A DNA stretch of 25,439 nucleotides, taken from positions 1 through 25,439 of the forward strand of contig JAHENO010000099.1 of the NCBI GenBank assembly GCA_018609945.1, given 5' to 3'. The translations under genes and the position numbers were made by a program. Shown here piece by piece: positions 1-7,458 of this stretch. The notes under the pieces are model-generated. The model had not been told where the DNA came from, did no database searches, and was given only the letters and a program-made list of their open reading frames with translations. Positions within the stretch are counted from its first letter, which is position 1, and each line of letters opens with the position of its first letter. The DNA comes from Haloarculaceae archaeon. GTDB lineage: Archaea > Halobacteriota > Halobacteria > Halobacteriales > Haloarculaceae.

Positions 1-864
1 CATCCGGCGGTCGCCGGACTCGAAGCGGTACTGGCGCTCGCCGAACTTCCCGGCGTGCTCGCGGATCGACCGCGCCCCGAGGTCGTACATGATCGGCGTC
101 TCGACGGGCATCCCGCCGTACTCGACGACCAGGTCGTTGACGTACTCGATGAGGGCGTCACGGATCAGCTTCCCCCGCGGGTAAAACCGGAGGTTGCCGA
201 CGTCCGAGAGGCCGTCGTAGCCGACGAACTCCTTCTCGCGCATGATTTCCAGATGGGGTGGCTCCTCGCCCGGGCTGGCGACGATCCCCTCGACCTCGTC
301 CTCGATGAACGCCTGCATGTCCTCGCTCACTGCGGATTTGGCCGCGAGCGCGTCCTCGACGGAGCCGTCAGGGTGCATGACCTTCCAGTCGCTGGGCTCG
401 CGATCGGGCTCGCCCGCCTCCTCGTCCTCGTCGCGGTGGGCGGCGACGTGGCGGGACAGTTCCGAGAGCGGGTGGCCCTTGCAGGAAACCTCGAAGGACT
501 TGTACCAGCCGAAGGGTGCCCTGAGCACCTCGTAGCCGTCTGCCTCGAGTTCGGCTTCGAGATCGCGCATCACGGCCTTGGCCGCGTCGGGACCCGCCAG
601 GTCCTCGCTCAGGTGGGCGTAGGGATAGAGGACGACCCGGTCGGTGTTGAGCTGGCCGGTCACGTCCCGCAACTCGGCGAGGGCGTTCTCGACGACGCCC
701 TCAGTGTCGGCCTCGTCGTCGGACTCGACGCTCGCGAACACCGTCACGCACTCCTCCATGCGCCCCTCCATCGGGACCCCCTCGGTCTCTGCGAGGCCGT
801 CGGGGCCGGCCGTCTCCCGGGCCTCGAACTCCAGGTGGTCCGAGTGGATGAACAACAGTCGCAT
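1..864 (-). CDS. thrS: Threonyl-tRNA synthetase, N-terminal part (cut by window edge)
   Basis: Charges tRNA-Thr with threonine in the cytoplasm. The first 288 residues are visible; the rest of the catalytic core and the anticodon-binding domain lie outside the window. The protein opens with MRLLFIHSDHLEFEA, the start of the archaeal-type editing domain (roughly residues 1-145), a D-aminoacyl-tRNA-deacylase-like fold that removes mischarged serine. Residues matching the archaeal editing site are visible: His84 in the YPYAHLS segment, Tyr121-Lys122 in GWYKSFE and Glu135 in GHPLSE. After an acidic linker the class II catalytic domain begins, with RFYPRGKLIRDAL and ETPIMYD. The start is ATG at 864, with a T-rich box (887-895) about 28 nt upstream. 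The family assignment is firm; truncation is only by the window boundary. Confidence 0.96.
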   Translation of the reverse strand, partial: MRLLFIHSDHLEFEARETAGPDGLAETEGVPMEGRMEECVTVFASVESDDEADTEGVVENALAELRDVTGQLNTDRVVLYPYAHLSEDLAGPDAAKAVMRDLEAELEADGYEVLRAPFGWYKSFEVSCKGHPLSELSRHVAAHRDEDEEAGEPDREPSDWKVMHPDGSVEDALAAKSAVSEDMQAFIEDEVEGIVASPGEEPPHLEIMREKEFVGYDGLSDVGNLRFYPRGKLIRDALIEYVNDLVVEYGGMPVETPIMYDLGARSIREHAGKFGERQYRFESGDRRM

Positions 865-886
865 ACCTCAGGCAATCCGACGGCCG

Positions 887-896
887 GTAAAAAACG
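887..896 (-). promoter_or_regulatory. Likely thrS promoter (TATA-like T tract)
   Basis: On the minus strand a cgTTTTTTAcc stretch is centred about 28 nt upstream of the thrS ATG. This is the normal distance for an archaeal TATA box driving a leaderless transcript. It rests on spacing and base composition only. Confidence 0.45.
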
Positions 897-921
897 TGCC
901 GGATGGCATCAGGCCACTCTC

Positions 922-1003
922 ATACGGATTGCTATAGTTCATCACCGGATCGACCGCAGTACAGCGTGCGGTCGACCTGGAAAATAGCTACAGCAATCCG
1001 TAT
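922..1003. repeat. Palindromic element: nested inverted repeats beside the pspA stop codon
   Basis: Outer arms 922-937 (ATACGGATTGCTATAG) and 988-1003 (CTACAGCAATCCGTAT) are complementary over 16 positions with one mismatch. Inside lies a second, perfect 9-bp inverted repeat, 950-958 (TCGACCGCA) and 967-975 (TGCGGTCGA), with an 8-nt loop. The octamer ATCAGGCC occurs on both sides, at 908-915 and 1002-1009; the second copy contains the TGA stop of the pspA-like gene. The element could be a small non-autonomous mobile element (MITE-like), a dispersed palindromic repeat, or a strong transcription terminator between two genes on the same strand. No second copy was seen in this window. Confidence 0.7.
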
Positions 1004-1851
1004 CAGGCCTGCTCCTCTTTCAGGTCTTCCAGCTCGGCCTCGACCTCGCTCTCGTCGACGGCCGGCGGCTCGACGTCCTCTGTGGCCGTCCCGTCGGACT
1101 CGTCTTCCGCCGATTCGGGTTCGGGTTCGGCGGCCGTTTCCTCGTCGGTCTCGCCCTCGCCCATCTCGGATTTGATCGTCTCGAGTTCGGCGTCGACGGA
1201 GCTATCGTCGGCCAGTTCCTCGAGTTCGCGGTCGAGCTTGCTCTTGTCGGTGAGGCCGTCCTCGAGGGCGCCCTTCTCGCGGAGTTCGTCGAGCGCGGCC
1301 GCGCGGGCCTCCATGTCCTCGGTCTGTTCCTCGGCGCGCTCGATGGTCCGGGAGACGTCGGACATCTCGTCGCTGGCGCCGGTCATCGCCTCCGAGACGC
1401 GGGCGCTGGCCTCGGCGGCCTCGTATCTGGCCTTCATCGTCTCCTTCCTGGTGCGGAACTCCTCGATGCGGCGCTGGAGCTTGTCTTTCTTCTCGATGAG
1501 CTGGTCCTGTTTGTGCTGGAGGTCCGCGATCTGTCCCTCGAGCTCCTCGATCTGGGTCATCTTCTGCTGTTTCTTCTCGAGGGCACGGCGCGCGAGGTCG
1601 TCCCGGTCCTGCTCGACGGCCTGGCGGGCCTGTTCGTTGTGTTTCTCGACGTTCTCTTCGAGGCGGCGTTTCTGGATTTCGAGGCGTTTCTTCTGGGTGG
1701 TGAGGTCGGCGATCCCCTGTTTGACCTGCTGGAGTTCGTCACGGAGCTGCTCGTATGAGTAATCGAGCGTCTCCGTCGGGTCCTCGGCCCGGTTCAGGAC
1801 GGCGTTAATCTTCGACCGGATTACGTAGGACGCACGCGAGAGTATTCCCAT
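1003..1851 (-). CDS. PspA/Vipp1 (IM30) family coiled-coil protein
   Basis: 282-residue PspA/IM30-type membrane-stress protein. The family binds the inner face of the cell membrane and oligomerises into helical or ring-shaped scaffolds. The N-terminus MGILSRASYVIRSKINAVLNRAEDP matches the amphipathic helix 0 and helix 1 start of the family. Residues from about 30 to 205 are almost continuous coiled coil rich in Glu, Lys, Gln and Arg. The last 75 or so residues form a highly acidic, probably disordered tail, longer than in bacterial PspA but plausible for a halophile. ATG at 1851 is chosen because it gives the canonical MGILS start and lies 28 nt from a TTTTAA box. The open frame continues far upstream across pyrG, but that part is antisense. 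No pspBC or pspF-like partner is nearby; the divergent neighbour is an alpha/beta hydrolase. Confidence 0.9.
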   Translation of the reverse strand: MGILSRASYVIRSKINAVLNRAEDPTETLDYSYEQLRDELQQVKQGIADLTTQKKRLEIQKRRLEENVEKHNEQARQAVEQDRDDLARRALEKKQQKMTQIEELEGQIADLQHKQDQLIEKKDKLQRRIEEFRTRKETMKARYEAAEASARVSEAMTGASDEMSDVSRTIERAEEQTEDMEARAAALDELREKGALEDGLTDKSKLDRELEELADDSSVDAELETIKSEMGEGETDEETAAEPEPESAEDESDGTATEDVEPPAVDESEVEAELEDLKEEQA

Positions 1852-1874
1852 GCTCCGGGGTAGTGGCCGGCCAA

Positions 1875-1886
1875 ACTTAAAATTCG
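1875..1886. promoter_or_regulatory. Shared divergent promoter core (pspA-like / hydrolase)
   Basis: The 54-bp gap between the two divergent ATGs has one AT-rich patch, ACTTAAAATTCG. Its centre is about 28 nt from the minus-strand start (1851) and 26 nt from the plus-strand start (1906). It reads as TTTTAA on one strand and TTAAAA on the other, so it could be the TATA box for both genes. Inference from spacing. Confidence 0.5.
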
Positions 1887-1905
1887 TAGGCATCGAGGGG
1901 GGTGC

Positions 1906-2514
1906 ATGGGCCGACGACTCCGGTTGCCGGGCGCCCGCGACGCCCGCGCGACCCTCGACGGCGACGCGGAGGCCGACAACTGCGCGGTCGCCTGTCCGCC
2001 ACACCCGCGGATGGGCGGGGACCGGACCGACACCCGCCTCCGGGCAGTCAGCGACGCGCTCGTCGCCCGCGGCGTCGCCTGTCTGCGCATCGACTACGGT
2101 CCCTGGGACGACGGACGCGGCGAGGTGACGGACGCCCGCACTGCCCTCGAGTGGGTCCGGGAGCGGTACGCCGGGGTGGGACTGTTCGGGTACAGTTTCG
2201 GCGGGTCCGTGGCGCTGCTCGCGTGCGGGGGCGCCGTCGGTGGGGGGAGTGCTGGCGCCCCGGACGCACTTTCCGTTCTCGCCCCTGCGTCGACCATCGA
2301 GGGACTCGACGCCGCCGCTGCAGTCGCCAACATCGACTGTCCAATCCAGGTCATATACGGCGAGCGCGACGACGCGGTGGATTCGGTGCCGGTCGCCCGG
2401 CGCGTTCGCGAGCGCGGCGGTACTGTCGAGTCGCTGGCGGCCGACCACTTCTACGTCGGCCAGCACGAGCGAGTCGGACAATTGGTCGCAGAGTTCCTCG
2501 TGGGGCGGCTCTGA
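1906..2514 (+). CDS. Alpha/beta hydrolase
   Basis: 202-residue single-domain cytoplasmic alpha/beta hydrolase, of the short COG2945/dienelactone-hydrolase-like kind. The nucleophile elbow GYSFGG puts the catalytic Ser at 97. Asp155 or Asp156 in YGERDD and His181 in ADHFY complete a plausible triad, with the usual strand order between them. An early PPHPRMGGDRTD segment (31-42) corresponds to the oxyanion-hole HP(h)GG region of this subfamily. The substrate cannot be read from the sequence. It is divergent from the pspA-like gene over 54 bp and ends 66 bp before pyrG. ATG at 1906 fits the promoter spacing. Confidence 0.85.
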   Translation: MGRRLRLPGARDARATLDGDAEADNCAVACPPHPRMGGDRTDTRLRAVSDALVARGVACLRIDYGPWDDGRGEVTDARTALEWVRERYAGVGLFGYSFGGSVALLACGGAVGGGSAGAPDALSVLAPASTIEGLDAAAAVANIDCPIQVIYGERDDAVDSVPVARRVRERGGTVESLAADHFYVGQHERVGQLVAEFLVGRL

Positions 2515-2544
2515 CCCACGCCGACCGGCGACGTTGACCCCGGT

Positions 2545-2557
2545 CGAAACCGTTTTG
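2545..2557 (+). promoter_or_regulatory. Likely pyrG operon promoter
   Basis: CGAAACCGTTTTG upstream of pyrG combines a purine-rich BRE-like stretch with a T-rich TATA-like core centred about 27 nt before the ATG, as expected for a leaderless haloarchaeal transcript. Confidence 0.45.
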
Positions 2558-2580
2558 GTGGTGCCAGGCACACGGTCAAT

Positions 2581-4251
2581 ATGCCGACAGGATCCGAGAC
2601 GGGCTACGATCCGAGTCTGGGCCGGAAATTCGTTTTCGTGACCGGCGGTGTCATGTCCGGACTGGGGAAGGGTATCACGGCCGCGAGCATCGGGCGCCTG
2701 CTCGCGAACGCGGGCTTCGACGTGACCGCGGTCAAGATCGATCCCTATCTCAACGTCGACGCGGGGACGATGAACCCCTTCCAGCACGGCGAGGTGTACG
2801 TCCTCAAGGACGGCGGCGAGGTCGACCTCGACCTGGGGAACTACGAGCGCTTCCTCGATACCGACATGACCTCCGACCACAACGTCACCACCGGCAAAGT
2901 GTACCGGGAGGTCATCGAGAAGGAGCGCGCGGGCGACTACCTCGGCAAGACCGTCCAGATCATCCCGCACATCACCGACGACATCAAACGGCGGGTCCGC
3001 GAGGCTGCCGTGGGCTCGGACGTCTGTATCGTCGAGGTGGGCGGGACCGTGGGCGACATCGAGGGGATGCCCTACCTCGAGGCCCTCCGGCAGTTTGCCC
3101 ACGAGGAAGACGAGGCGGATATCCTCTTTACGCACGTCACGCTGATCCCCTACTCGAAGAACGGCGAACAGAAGACCAAACCCACCCAGCACAGCGTGAA
3201 GGAACTCCGCTCCATCGGCCTCCAGCCCGACGTCATCGTCGGCCGGTGCGAGGACCCCCTCGAGGAAAAGACCCGCGAGAAGATCGCGCTGTTCTGTGAC
3301 GTCCCGACGGACGCGGTCTTCTCGAACCCGGACGTGGCCGATATCTACCGCGTGCCCCTGGTCGTCGAGGACGAGGGACTCGACGGGTACGTGATGGAGA
3401 GCCTGGGACTGGCCGGGGAGGCACTCCCGGCCGACAGCCGGGACACGACCTGGCGCGAGACCGTCGCCCGCGAGACCGACGGCGAGAAGACAATTGCCCT
3501 CGTGGGCAAGTACGGCATGGAGGACGCGTACATCTCGGTTCACGAGGCGCTGAAACACGCCGGGATCGCGACGCGCGTCGACGTCGACCGGCAGTGGGTC
3601 CACTCGGAGGACCTCGCGGACGGCCACAACGGCGAACTGGCGAACGTCGACGGCGTCGTCGTCCCCGGCGGGTTCGGGTCGCGGGGCACCGAGGGCAAGA
3701 TCGAGGCCATCCGCTACTGCCGGGAGAACGACGTCCCGTTCCTGGGGCTGTGTCTCGGCTTCCAGATGGCCGTCGTCGAGTTCGCCCGGAACGTGCTGGG
3801 CCTGGATGGTGCCCACTCGGCGGAACTCGACGCGGACACCCCCCATCCCGTCATCGACCTGCTGCCCGAGCAGAAGGACCTCGACGACATGGGCGGGACG
3901 ATGCGCCTGGGCGCCCACAGCACCGACATCGAACCGGGGACGCTGGCCCACGACCTCTACGGCAAACCCTCCTGTACCGAGCGCCACCGCCACCGCTACG
4001 AGGTCAACCTCGAATACATCGACGACCTGGAGGCGGCGGGGATGGTCTTCTCGGGCGTCTCGGGCAACCGCATGGAGATACTCGAACTCCCCGACCACCC
4101 CTACTTCGTCGGGACGCAGTTCCACCCCGAGTTCCGCTCGCGCCCCACGCGGGCGAGCCCACCCTTCGTCGGCCTGCTGGAGGCGGTCCTCTCCCAGCAG
4201 GAGGAGACCCCCGGCGTCGAGGAACGGCCGGCGGTCGGAGGAGGGGACTGA
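2581..4251 (+). CDS. pyrG: CTP synthase (glutamine hydrolysing)
   Basis: Converts UTP, ATP and glutamine to CTP, the last step of pyrimidine nucleotide synthesis. At 556 residues it is full length for the family. The N-terminal synthetase domain has the P-loop region GGVMSGLGKG (22-31) followed by the conserved KIDPYLNVDAGTMNPFQHGEV segment. The C-terminal class I glutamine amidotransferase domain shows GGFGSRG, the nucleophile Cys391 in GLCLGFQ, and His515/Glu517 in QFHPEF. All catalytic residues are present. Its stop codon overlaps the guaA start by 1 nt (TGATG), so this is the first gene of a nucleotide-amination operon. It is preceded by a promoter-like box at leaderless spacing. Confidence 0.98.
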   Translation: MPTGSETGYDPSLGRKFVFVTGGVMSGLGKGITAASIGRLLANAGFDVTAVKIDPYLNVDAGTMNPFQHGEVYVLKDGGEVDLDLGNYERFLDTDMTSDHNVTTGKVYREVIEKERAGDYLGKTVQIIPHITDDIKRRVREAAVGSDVCIVEVGGTVGDIEGMPYLEALRQFAHEEDEADILFTHVTLIPYSKNGEQKTKPTQHSVKELRSIGLQPDVIVGRCEDPLEEKTREKIALFCDVPTDAVFSNPDVADIYRVPLVVEDEGLDGYVMESLGLAGEALPADSRDTTWRETVARETDGEKTIALVGKYGMEDAYISVHEALKHAGIATRVDVDRQWVHSEDLADGHNGELANVDGVVVPGGFGSRGTEGKIEAIRYCRENDVPFLGLCLGFQMAVVEFARNVLGLDGAHSAELDADTPHPVIDLLPEQKDLDDMGGTMRLGAHSTDIEPGTLAHDLYGKPSCTERHRHRYEVNLEYIDDLEAAGMVFSGVSGNRMEILELPDHPYFVGTQFHPEFRSRPTRASPPFVGLLEAVLSQQEETPGVEERPAVGGGD

Positions 4252-5168
4252 TGGTCGACGTCGAGACGTTCATCGAGAACGCACGGGCCGAGATCGCCGA
4301 GCAGGTGGGCGACGCCGACGCCGTCATCGCGCTCTCGGGTGGCGTGGACTCCTCGACGGCCGCCGCGCTCGCCTACGACGCGCTCGGGGACCAGCTCACA
4401 CCAGTCTACGTCGACACCGGCCTGATGCGAAAAGGCGAGACAGAGCAGGTCCGGGAGACCTTCGCCTACATGGACTCGTTGCGGATCGTCGACGCCCGCG
4501 ACCGCTTTCTCGACGCCCTCGAGGGCGTGACCGACCCCGAGGAGAAGCGCCACGCCATCGGCGAGCAGTTCATCCGGGAGTTCGAAACCGTCGCCCGCGA
4601 GGTCGAGGCCGACTACCTCGTCCAGGGAACCATCTACCCCGACCGCATCGAGAGCGAGGGCACGATCAAGTCCCACCACAACGTCGGCGGCCTGCCCGAG
4701 CGGATCGACTTCGAGGGCATCGTCGAGCCGATGCGCGACCTCTACAAGGACGAGGTCCGCGAGGTGGCCCGCGCGCTGGGGCTGGAGGAGATCATCTCCG
4801 AGCGGATGCCCTTCCCCGGGCCCGGCCTGGCGGTTCGCATCCTCGGGGAGGTCACCGAGGAGAAACTCGCCGTCGCCCGCGAGGCGAACCACGTCGTCGA
4901 GGAGGAACTCGCGGAGTACGACCCCTGGCAGGCCCTGGCCGCAGTCATCGGGAAGGCCACCGGCGTCAAGGGGGACAACCGCGTCCACGGGTGGGTCGTC
5001 GCGGTCCGCTCCGTCGAATCGCGGGACGGCATGACCGCACGCGCCCAGGAGATCGACTGGGAGACCCTCCAGCGCATCCAGTCCCGGATCACCGGCGAGA
5101 ACGAGGACGTGGCGCGGGTGCTCTACGACGTGACGCACAAACCGCCCGCGACCATCGAATACGAGTGA
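4251..5168 (+). CDS. guaAb: GMP synthase, ATP-pyrophosphatase (synthase) subunit B
   Basis: 305-residue synthase subunit of the archaeal two-subunit GMP synthase, which adenylates XMP and aminates it to GMP with ammonia from a separate glutaminase subunit. The N-type PP-loop SGGVDSS is at 29-35. Other family marks are DTGLMRKGE, the VQGTIYPDRIES segment, the SHHNVGG XMP-binding region, the PFPGPGLAVRI motif, and the C-terminal dimerisation domain ending KPPATIEYE. There is no glutaminase domain, as expected for archaea; the glutaminase subunit gene is not in this window. ATG at 4251 overlaps the pyrG stop by 1 nt, indicating translational coupling. The next gene starts 2 nt after its stop. 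Confidence 0.97.
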   Translation: MVDVETFIENARAEIAEQVGDADAVIALSGGVDSSTAAALAYDALGDQLTPVYVDTGLMRKGETEQVRETFAYMDSLRIVDARDRFLDALEGVTDPEEKRHAIGEQFIREFETVAREVEADYLVQGTIYPDRIESEGTIKSHHNVGGLPERIDFEGIVEPMRDLYKDEVREVARALGLEEIISERMPFPGPGLAVRILGEVTEEKLAVAREANHVVEEELAEYDPWQALAAVIGKATGVKGDNRVHGWVVAVRSVESRDGMTARAQEIDWETLQRIQSRITGENEDVARVLYDVTHKPPATIEYE

Positions 5169-5170
5169 GT

Positions 5171-5494
5171 ATGCAGGTTATCGTCGCAGGGACCGACGAC
5201 CACGACGTCGCAACGGCCGTCACGGCGGAGGGCCACACCGTCGAGCGCGTCGACCTCGCCAACCGACCGGCACTGGAGAACGCGGGCGTCCACGAGGCCG
5301 ACGTGCTCGTGTTGACGGAGGTCCAGCAGGCCACCGCCATCCCGGTCGCCAAGGACCTCAACGAGGACCTGCGGGTGGTCGTCTACGCCGACAGATCGCT
5401 GCCCGATTTCGCCCGCGGTCAGGCCGATCTGGTCGTCGATCCCGATCTGCTCGGTCCCGAGACGGTCGCCGAGGAACTCGATAGGCGGGCGTAA
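5171..5494 (+). CDS. Small conserved haloarchaeal protein (DUF7126-like)
   Basis: 107-residue acidic protein starting MQVIVAGTDDHDVATAV. The opening beta strand with a G-x-D-D turn, followed by alternating strand/helix segments (ERVDLAN, ADVLVLTE, LRVVVYAD, ADLVVDP), suggests a small Rossmann-like or receiver-like alpha/beta fold. No catalytic motif is evident. It lies 2 nt after guaA in the pyrG-guaA operon, which suggests a link to nucleotide metabolism. I believe it matches a haloarchaeal family that has at times been labelled CTP synthetase because of this neighbourhood; the sequence itself gives no sign of such activity. It ends 2 nt from the stop codon of the convergent hydrolase. Confidence 0.8.
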   Translation: MQVIVAGTDDHDVATAVTAEGHTVERVDLANRPALENAGVHEADVLVLTEVQQATAIPVAKDLNEDLRVVVYADRSLPDFARGQADLVVDPDLLGPETVAEELDRRA

Positions 5495-5496
5495 CC

Positions 5497-6171
5497 CTAC
5501 TCCCGACGTTCGGCCGCACACGCCCGGAGTCGCTCGCGGCCGTCGGTCACGACCGGCGACCCGTGGCCGGGACAGGCGACCTCGAACGTCGGCGCACGGT
5601 CCGCAAAGGTACCGACGCTTTCGCGGGCGCGGTCGTCGTCGGCGTTGAGCAAGCGCGGCGGCGCCTCGAAGGCCCCGTCCCGCTCCCGGACGAGGTCGCC
5701 CAGAAACGCCACCGACCGTCCCTCGTGGACGAAACAGGTGTGGCCCGGCGTGTGGCCCGGGGTGTGGTAGGCCGTGAATCCGCCGATCCTGTCCCCGTCT
5801 GCGACCGTCTCGACCGGGAGATCGGAGCCGCGCTCGACCAGCCCCGTCACCTGCTGGAGGACACGTTTCGGGGTCTGCCAGTCCGGTCGCTTGCGCCCCG
5901 ACAGGTAGGGCTCGTCCTCGACGCCCACGTGGACCGTGGCATCCAGGCCCCGGAGGTCGAGCCCCCCGACGTGGTCGAAGTCGGCGTGGGTGACCAGTAC
6001 CCGGTCGACCGCGGCGGGCGAGCCGGCGACCCGTTCAAGTCCGCGGGCCAGGCGGCGCCGGTGCCAGGGCATCCCGGCGTCGACGAGCGTGTAGCCGCCG
6101 TCTTCGAGGAGGTAGGCGTTGACGCCCCCGAGGTCGAACCACCACACGCCGTCGGCCAGTCGGGTGACCAT
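5497..6171 (-). CDS. MBL-fold metallo-hydrolase
   Basis: 224-residue metallo-beta-lactamase-fold hydrolase of the glyoxalase II-like group. The metal-site motif reads HADFDH (62-67) followed by VGG: His62, Asp66 and His67 are kept, but the usual second His of HxHxDH is Asp64. Other ligand positions are visible: His144 in TPGHTPGHT, Asp159 in FLGD and His203 in CPGHG. The substrate is unknown; thioesters or other small esters are typical of the group. ATG at 6171 (MVTRLADGVWWFD) is preferred to an ATG 24 nt upstream because the fold begins here. It is divergent from trpB across 126 bp and convergent with the small gene at 5171. Confidence 0.86.
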   Translation of the reverse strand: MVTRLADGVWWFDLGGVNAYLLEDGGYTLVDAGMPWHRRRLARGLERVAGSPAAVDRVLVTHADFDHVGGLDLRGLDATVHVGVEDEPYLSGRKRPDWQTPKRVLQQVTGLVERGSDLPVETVADGDRIGGFTAYHTPGHTPGHTCFVHEGRSVAFLGDLVRERDGAFEAPPRLLNADDDRARESVGTFADRAPTFEVACPGHGSPVVTDGRERLRACAAERRE

Positions 6172-6264
6172 ACTCGGGGTAGGGCCAGCCTGCACAAAGG
6201 CTCGCGGATTCGGGGCGGCCGTGTGGTCGTCGTCGATACATCAGCCACGCGATAGGAATCGGCA

Positions 6265-6275
6265 ATAGCTTAGTG
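6265..6275 (+). promoter_or_regulatory. Possible trpB promoter
   Basis: ATAGCTTAGTG, centred about 28 nt before the trpB ATG, is the only AT-rich patch at TATA distance. The match to a haloarchaeal TATA box is weak. Confidence 0.3.
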
Positions 6276-6297
6276 TCCCGGGTGCGAGATAGCGCTC

Positions 6298-7458
6298 ATG
6301 CCAGGCGAATTCGAGCAGTACGGCGGCAGACACGTTCCGGACCCGCTGGAGGAACCGCTCGCCCAGCTCGCGGCTGCCTTCGAGGAGGTCGTGCCTTCCG
6401 AGGAGTTCCAGGAGCGGTACCAGTACCTCCTGAAACACTACGCCGGGCGGCCGACGCCCGTCTACCACGCAGAGACCCTCAGCGAGCGCTGGGGGACGAA
6501 CATCTACTTCAAACACGAGGACCTCCTGCACGGCGGGGCCCACAAGCTCAACAACACGCTCGGCCAGGGGCTGCTCGCCAAGAAAGCTGGCAAGGAGCGA
6601 CTCATCGCCGAGACCGGCGCCGGACAGCACGGCACCGCGACGGCGATGGTCGGCGCACTGCTGGACATCCCGACGAAGGTCTACATGGGCCGCAAGGACA
6701 TCAACCGCCAGGAGATGAACGTCTTCCGGATGCGCCTCCTGGGAGCCGAGGTCGAGGAGGTCACCCGCGGCAACGAGGGACTGGCGGAGGCTGTCGACGC
6801 CGCGCTGGAGGACTTCGCGGGGAACATGGAGGAGACCCACTACCTGGTGGGCAGCGCGGTCGGCCCGGACCCGTTCCCGCGGATGGTCCGGGAGTTCCAG
6901 TCGGTCATCGGCCGCGAGGCCCGCGAGCAGGTCCAGGAACTCCACGGCGACCTGCCCGACGCCTGCGTCGCCTGTGTCGGCGGGGGCTCGAACGCCATCG
7001 GCCTCTTCCACGCGTTCAAGGACGACGACGTGATGTTCTACGGCGCCGAGCCCGGCGGAAAGGGCGACCAGCACCACTCCGCGCCCCTCTCGAAGACCGA
7101 ACAGGACGACCCCGAGGTCTTCCAGGGCATGAAGACGAAGGTCATCGACGAGGACACCACCAACCACTCCGTGAGTGCCGGCCTCGACTACCCCGCCGTG
7201 GGACCGGAACACGCCGCACTGCAGGAACTGGGCCGCGCGGAGTACCACGCCATCAGCGACGTGGAGGCCCTGGACGCGTTCCGGGAACTCAGCGAGGCAG
7301 AGGGCATCATCCCCGCCCTCGAGCCGAGCCACGCCATCGCGCTGGCGAAGAAACTCGCCCAGGAGGACCGCCACGATACCCTGCTGGTCAATCTCTGTGG
7401 CCGGGGCGACAAGGACATGCAGACCGCTGCAGAGAAATTCGACCTCGGTCCGTCGTGA
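6298..7458 (+). CDS. trpB: Tryptophan synthase beta chain (orphan, TrpB1-like)
   Basis: 386-residue fold-type II PLP enzyme that condenses serine with indole. Canonical residues are present: Lys83 in GGAHKLNN forms the Schiff base, Glu105 sits in AETGAGQHG, the phosphate-binding GGGSN is at 228-232, and Asp298 lies in SAGLDYPAVGP. The overall pattern is that of TrpB1, not the longer TrpB2. One difference stands out: the C-terminal motif normally read as NLSGRGDKD is NLCGRGDKD here, so the residue that hydrogen-bonds the PLP ring nitrogen is Cys367. No trpA, trpC or other trp gene is nearby; instead a cyclodeaminase-family gene overlaps by 4 nt (GTGA). It may be a second TrpB copy or a related beta-elimination/replacement enzyme. 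Confidence 0.9.
   Translation: MPGEFEQYGGRHVPDPLEEPLAQLAAAFEEVVPSEEFQERYQYLLKHYAGRPTPVYHAETLSERWGTNIYFKHEDLLHGGAHKLNNTLGQGLLAKKAGKERLIAETGAGQHGTATAMVGALLDIPTKVYMGRKDINRQEMNVFRMRLLGAEVEEVTRGNEGLAEAVDAALEDFAGNMEETHYLVGSAVGPDPFPRMVREFQSVIGREAREQVQELHGDLPDACVACVGGGSNAIGLFHAFKDDDVMFYGAEPGGKGDQHHSAPLSKTEQDDPEVFQGMKTKVIDEDTTNHSVSAGLDYPAVGPEHAALQELGRAEYHAISDVEALDAFRELSEAEGIIPALEPSHAIALAKKLAQEDRHDTLLVNLCGRGDKDMQTAAEKFDLGPS

Noticed and set aside
55..987. Plus-strand 310-residue open frame
   Set aside because: Antisense shadow of thrS, which has clear archaeal editing-domain motifs on the minus strand.
1852..4125. Minus-strand open frame running from the pspA-like gene upstream across pyrG (1040 residues in total)
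   Set aside because: Only the last 282 residues have family character. The rest is the antisense of pyrG and the hydrolase, an effect of GC-rich codon usage.
3594..4250. Apparent in-frame extension of guaA into pyrG
   Set aside because: The extension is an Arg/Pro-rich shadow frame of pyrG. ATG at 4251, overlapping the pyrG stop, gives the normal family N-terminus.
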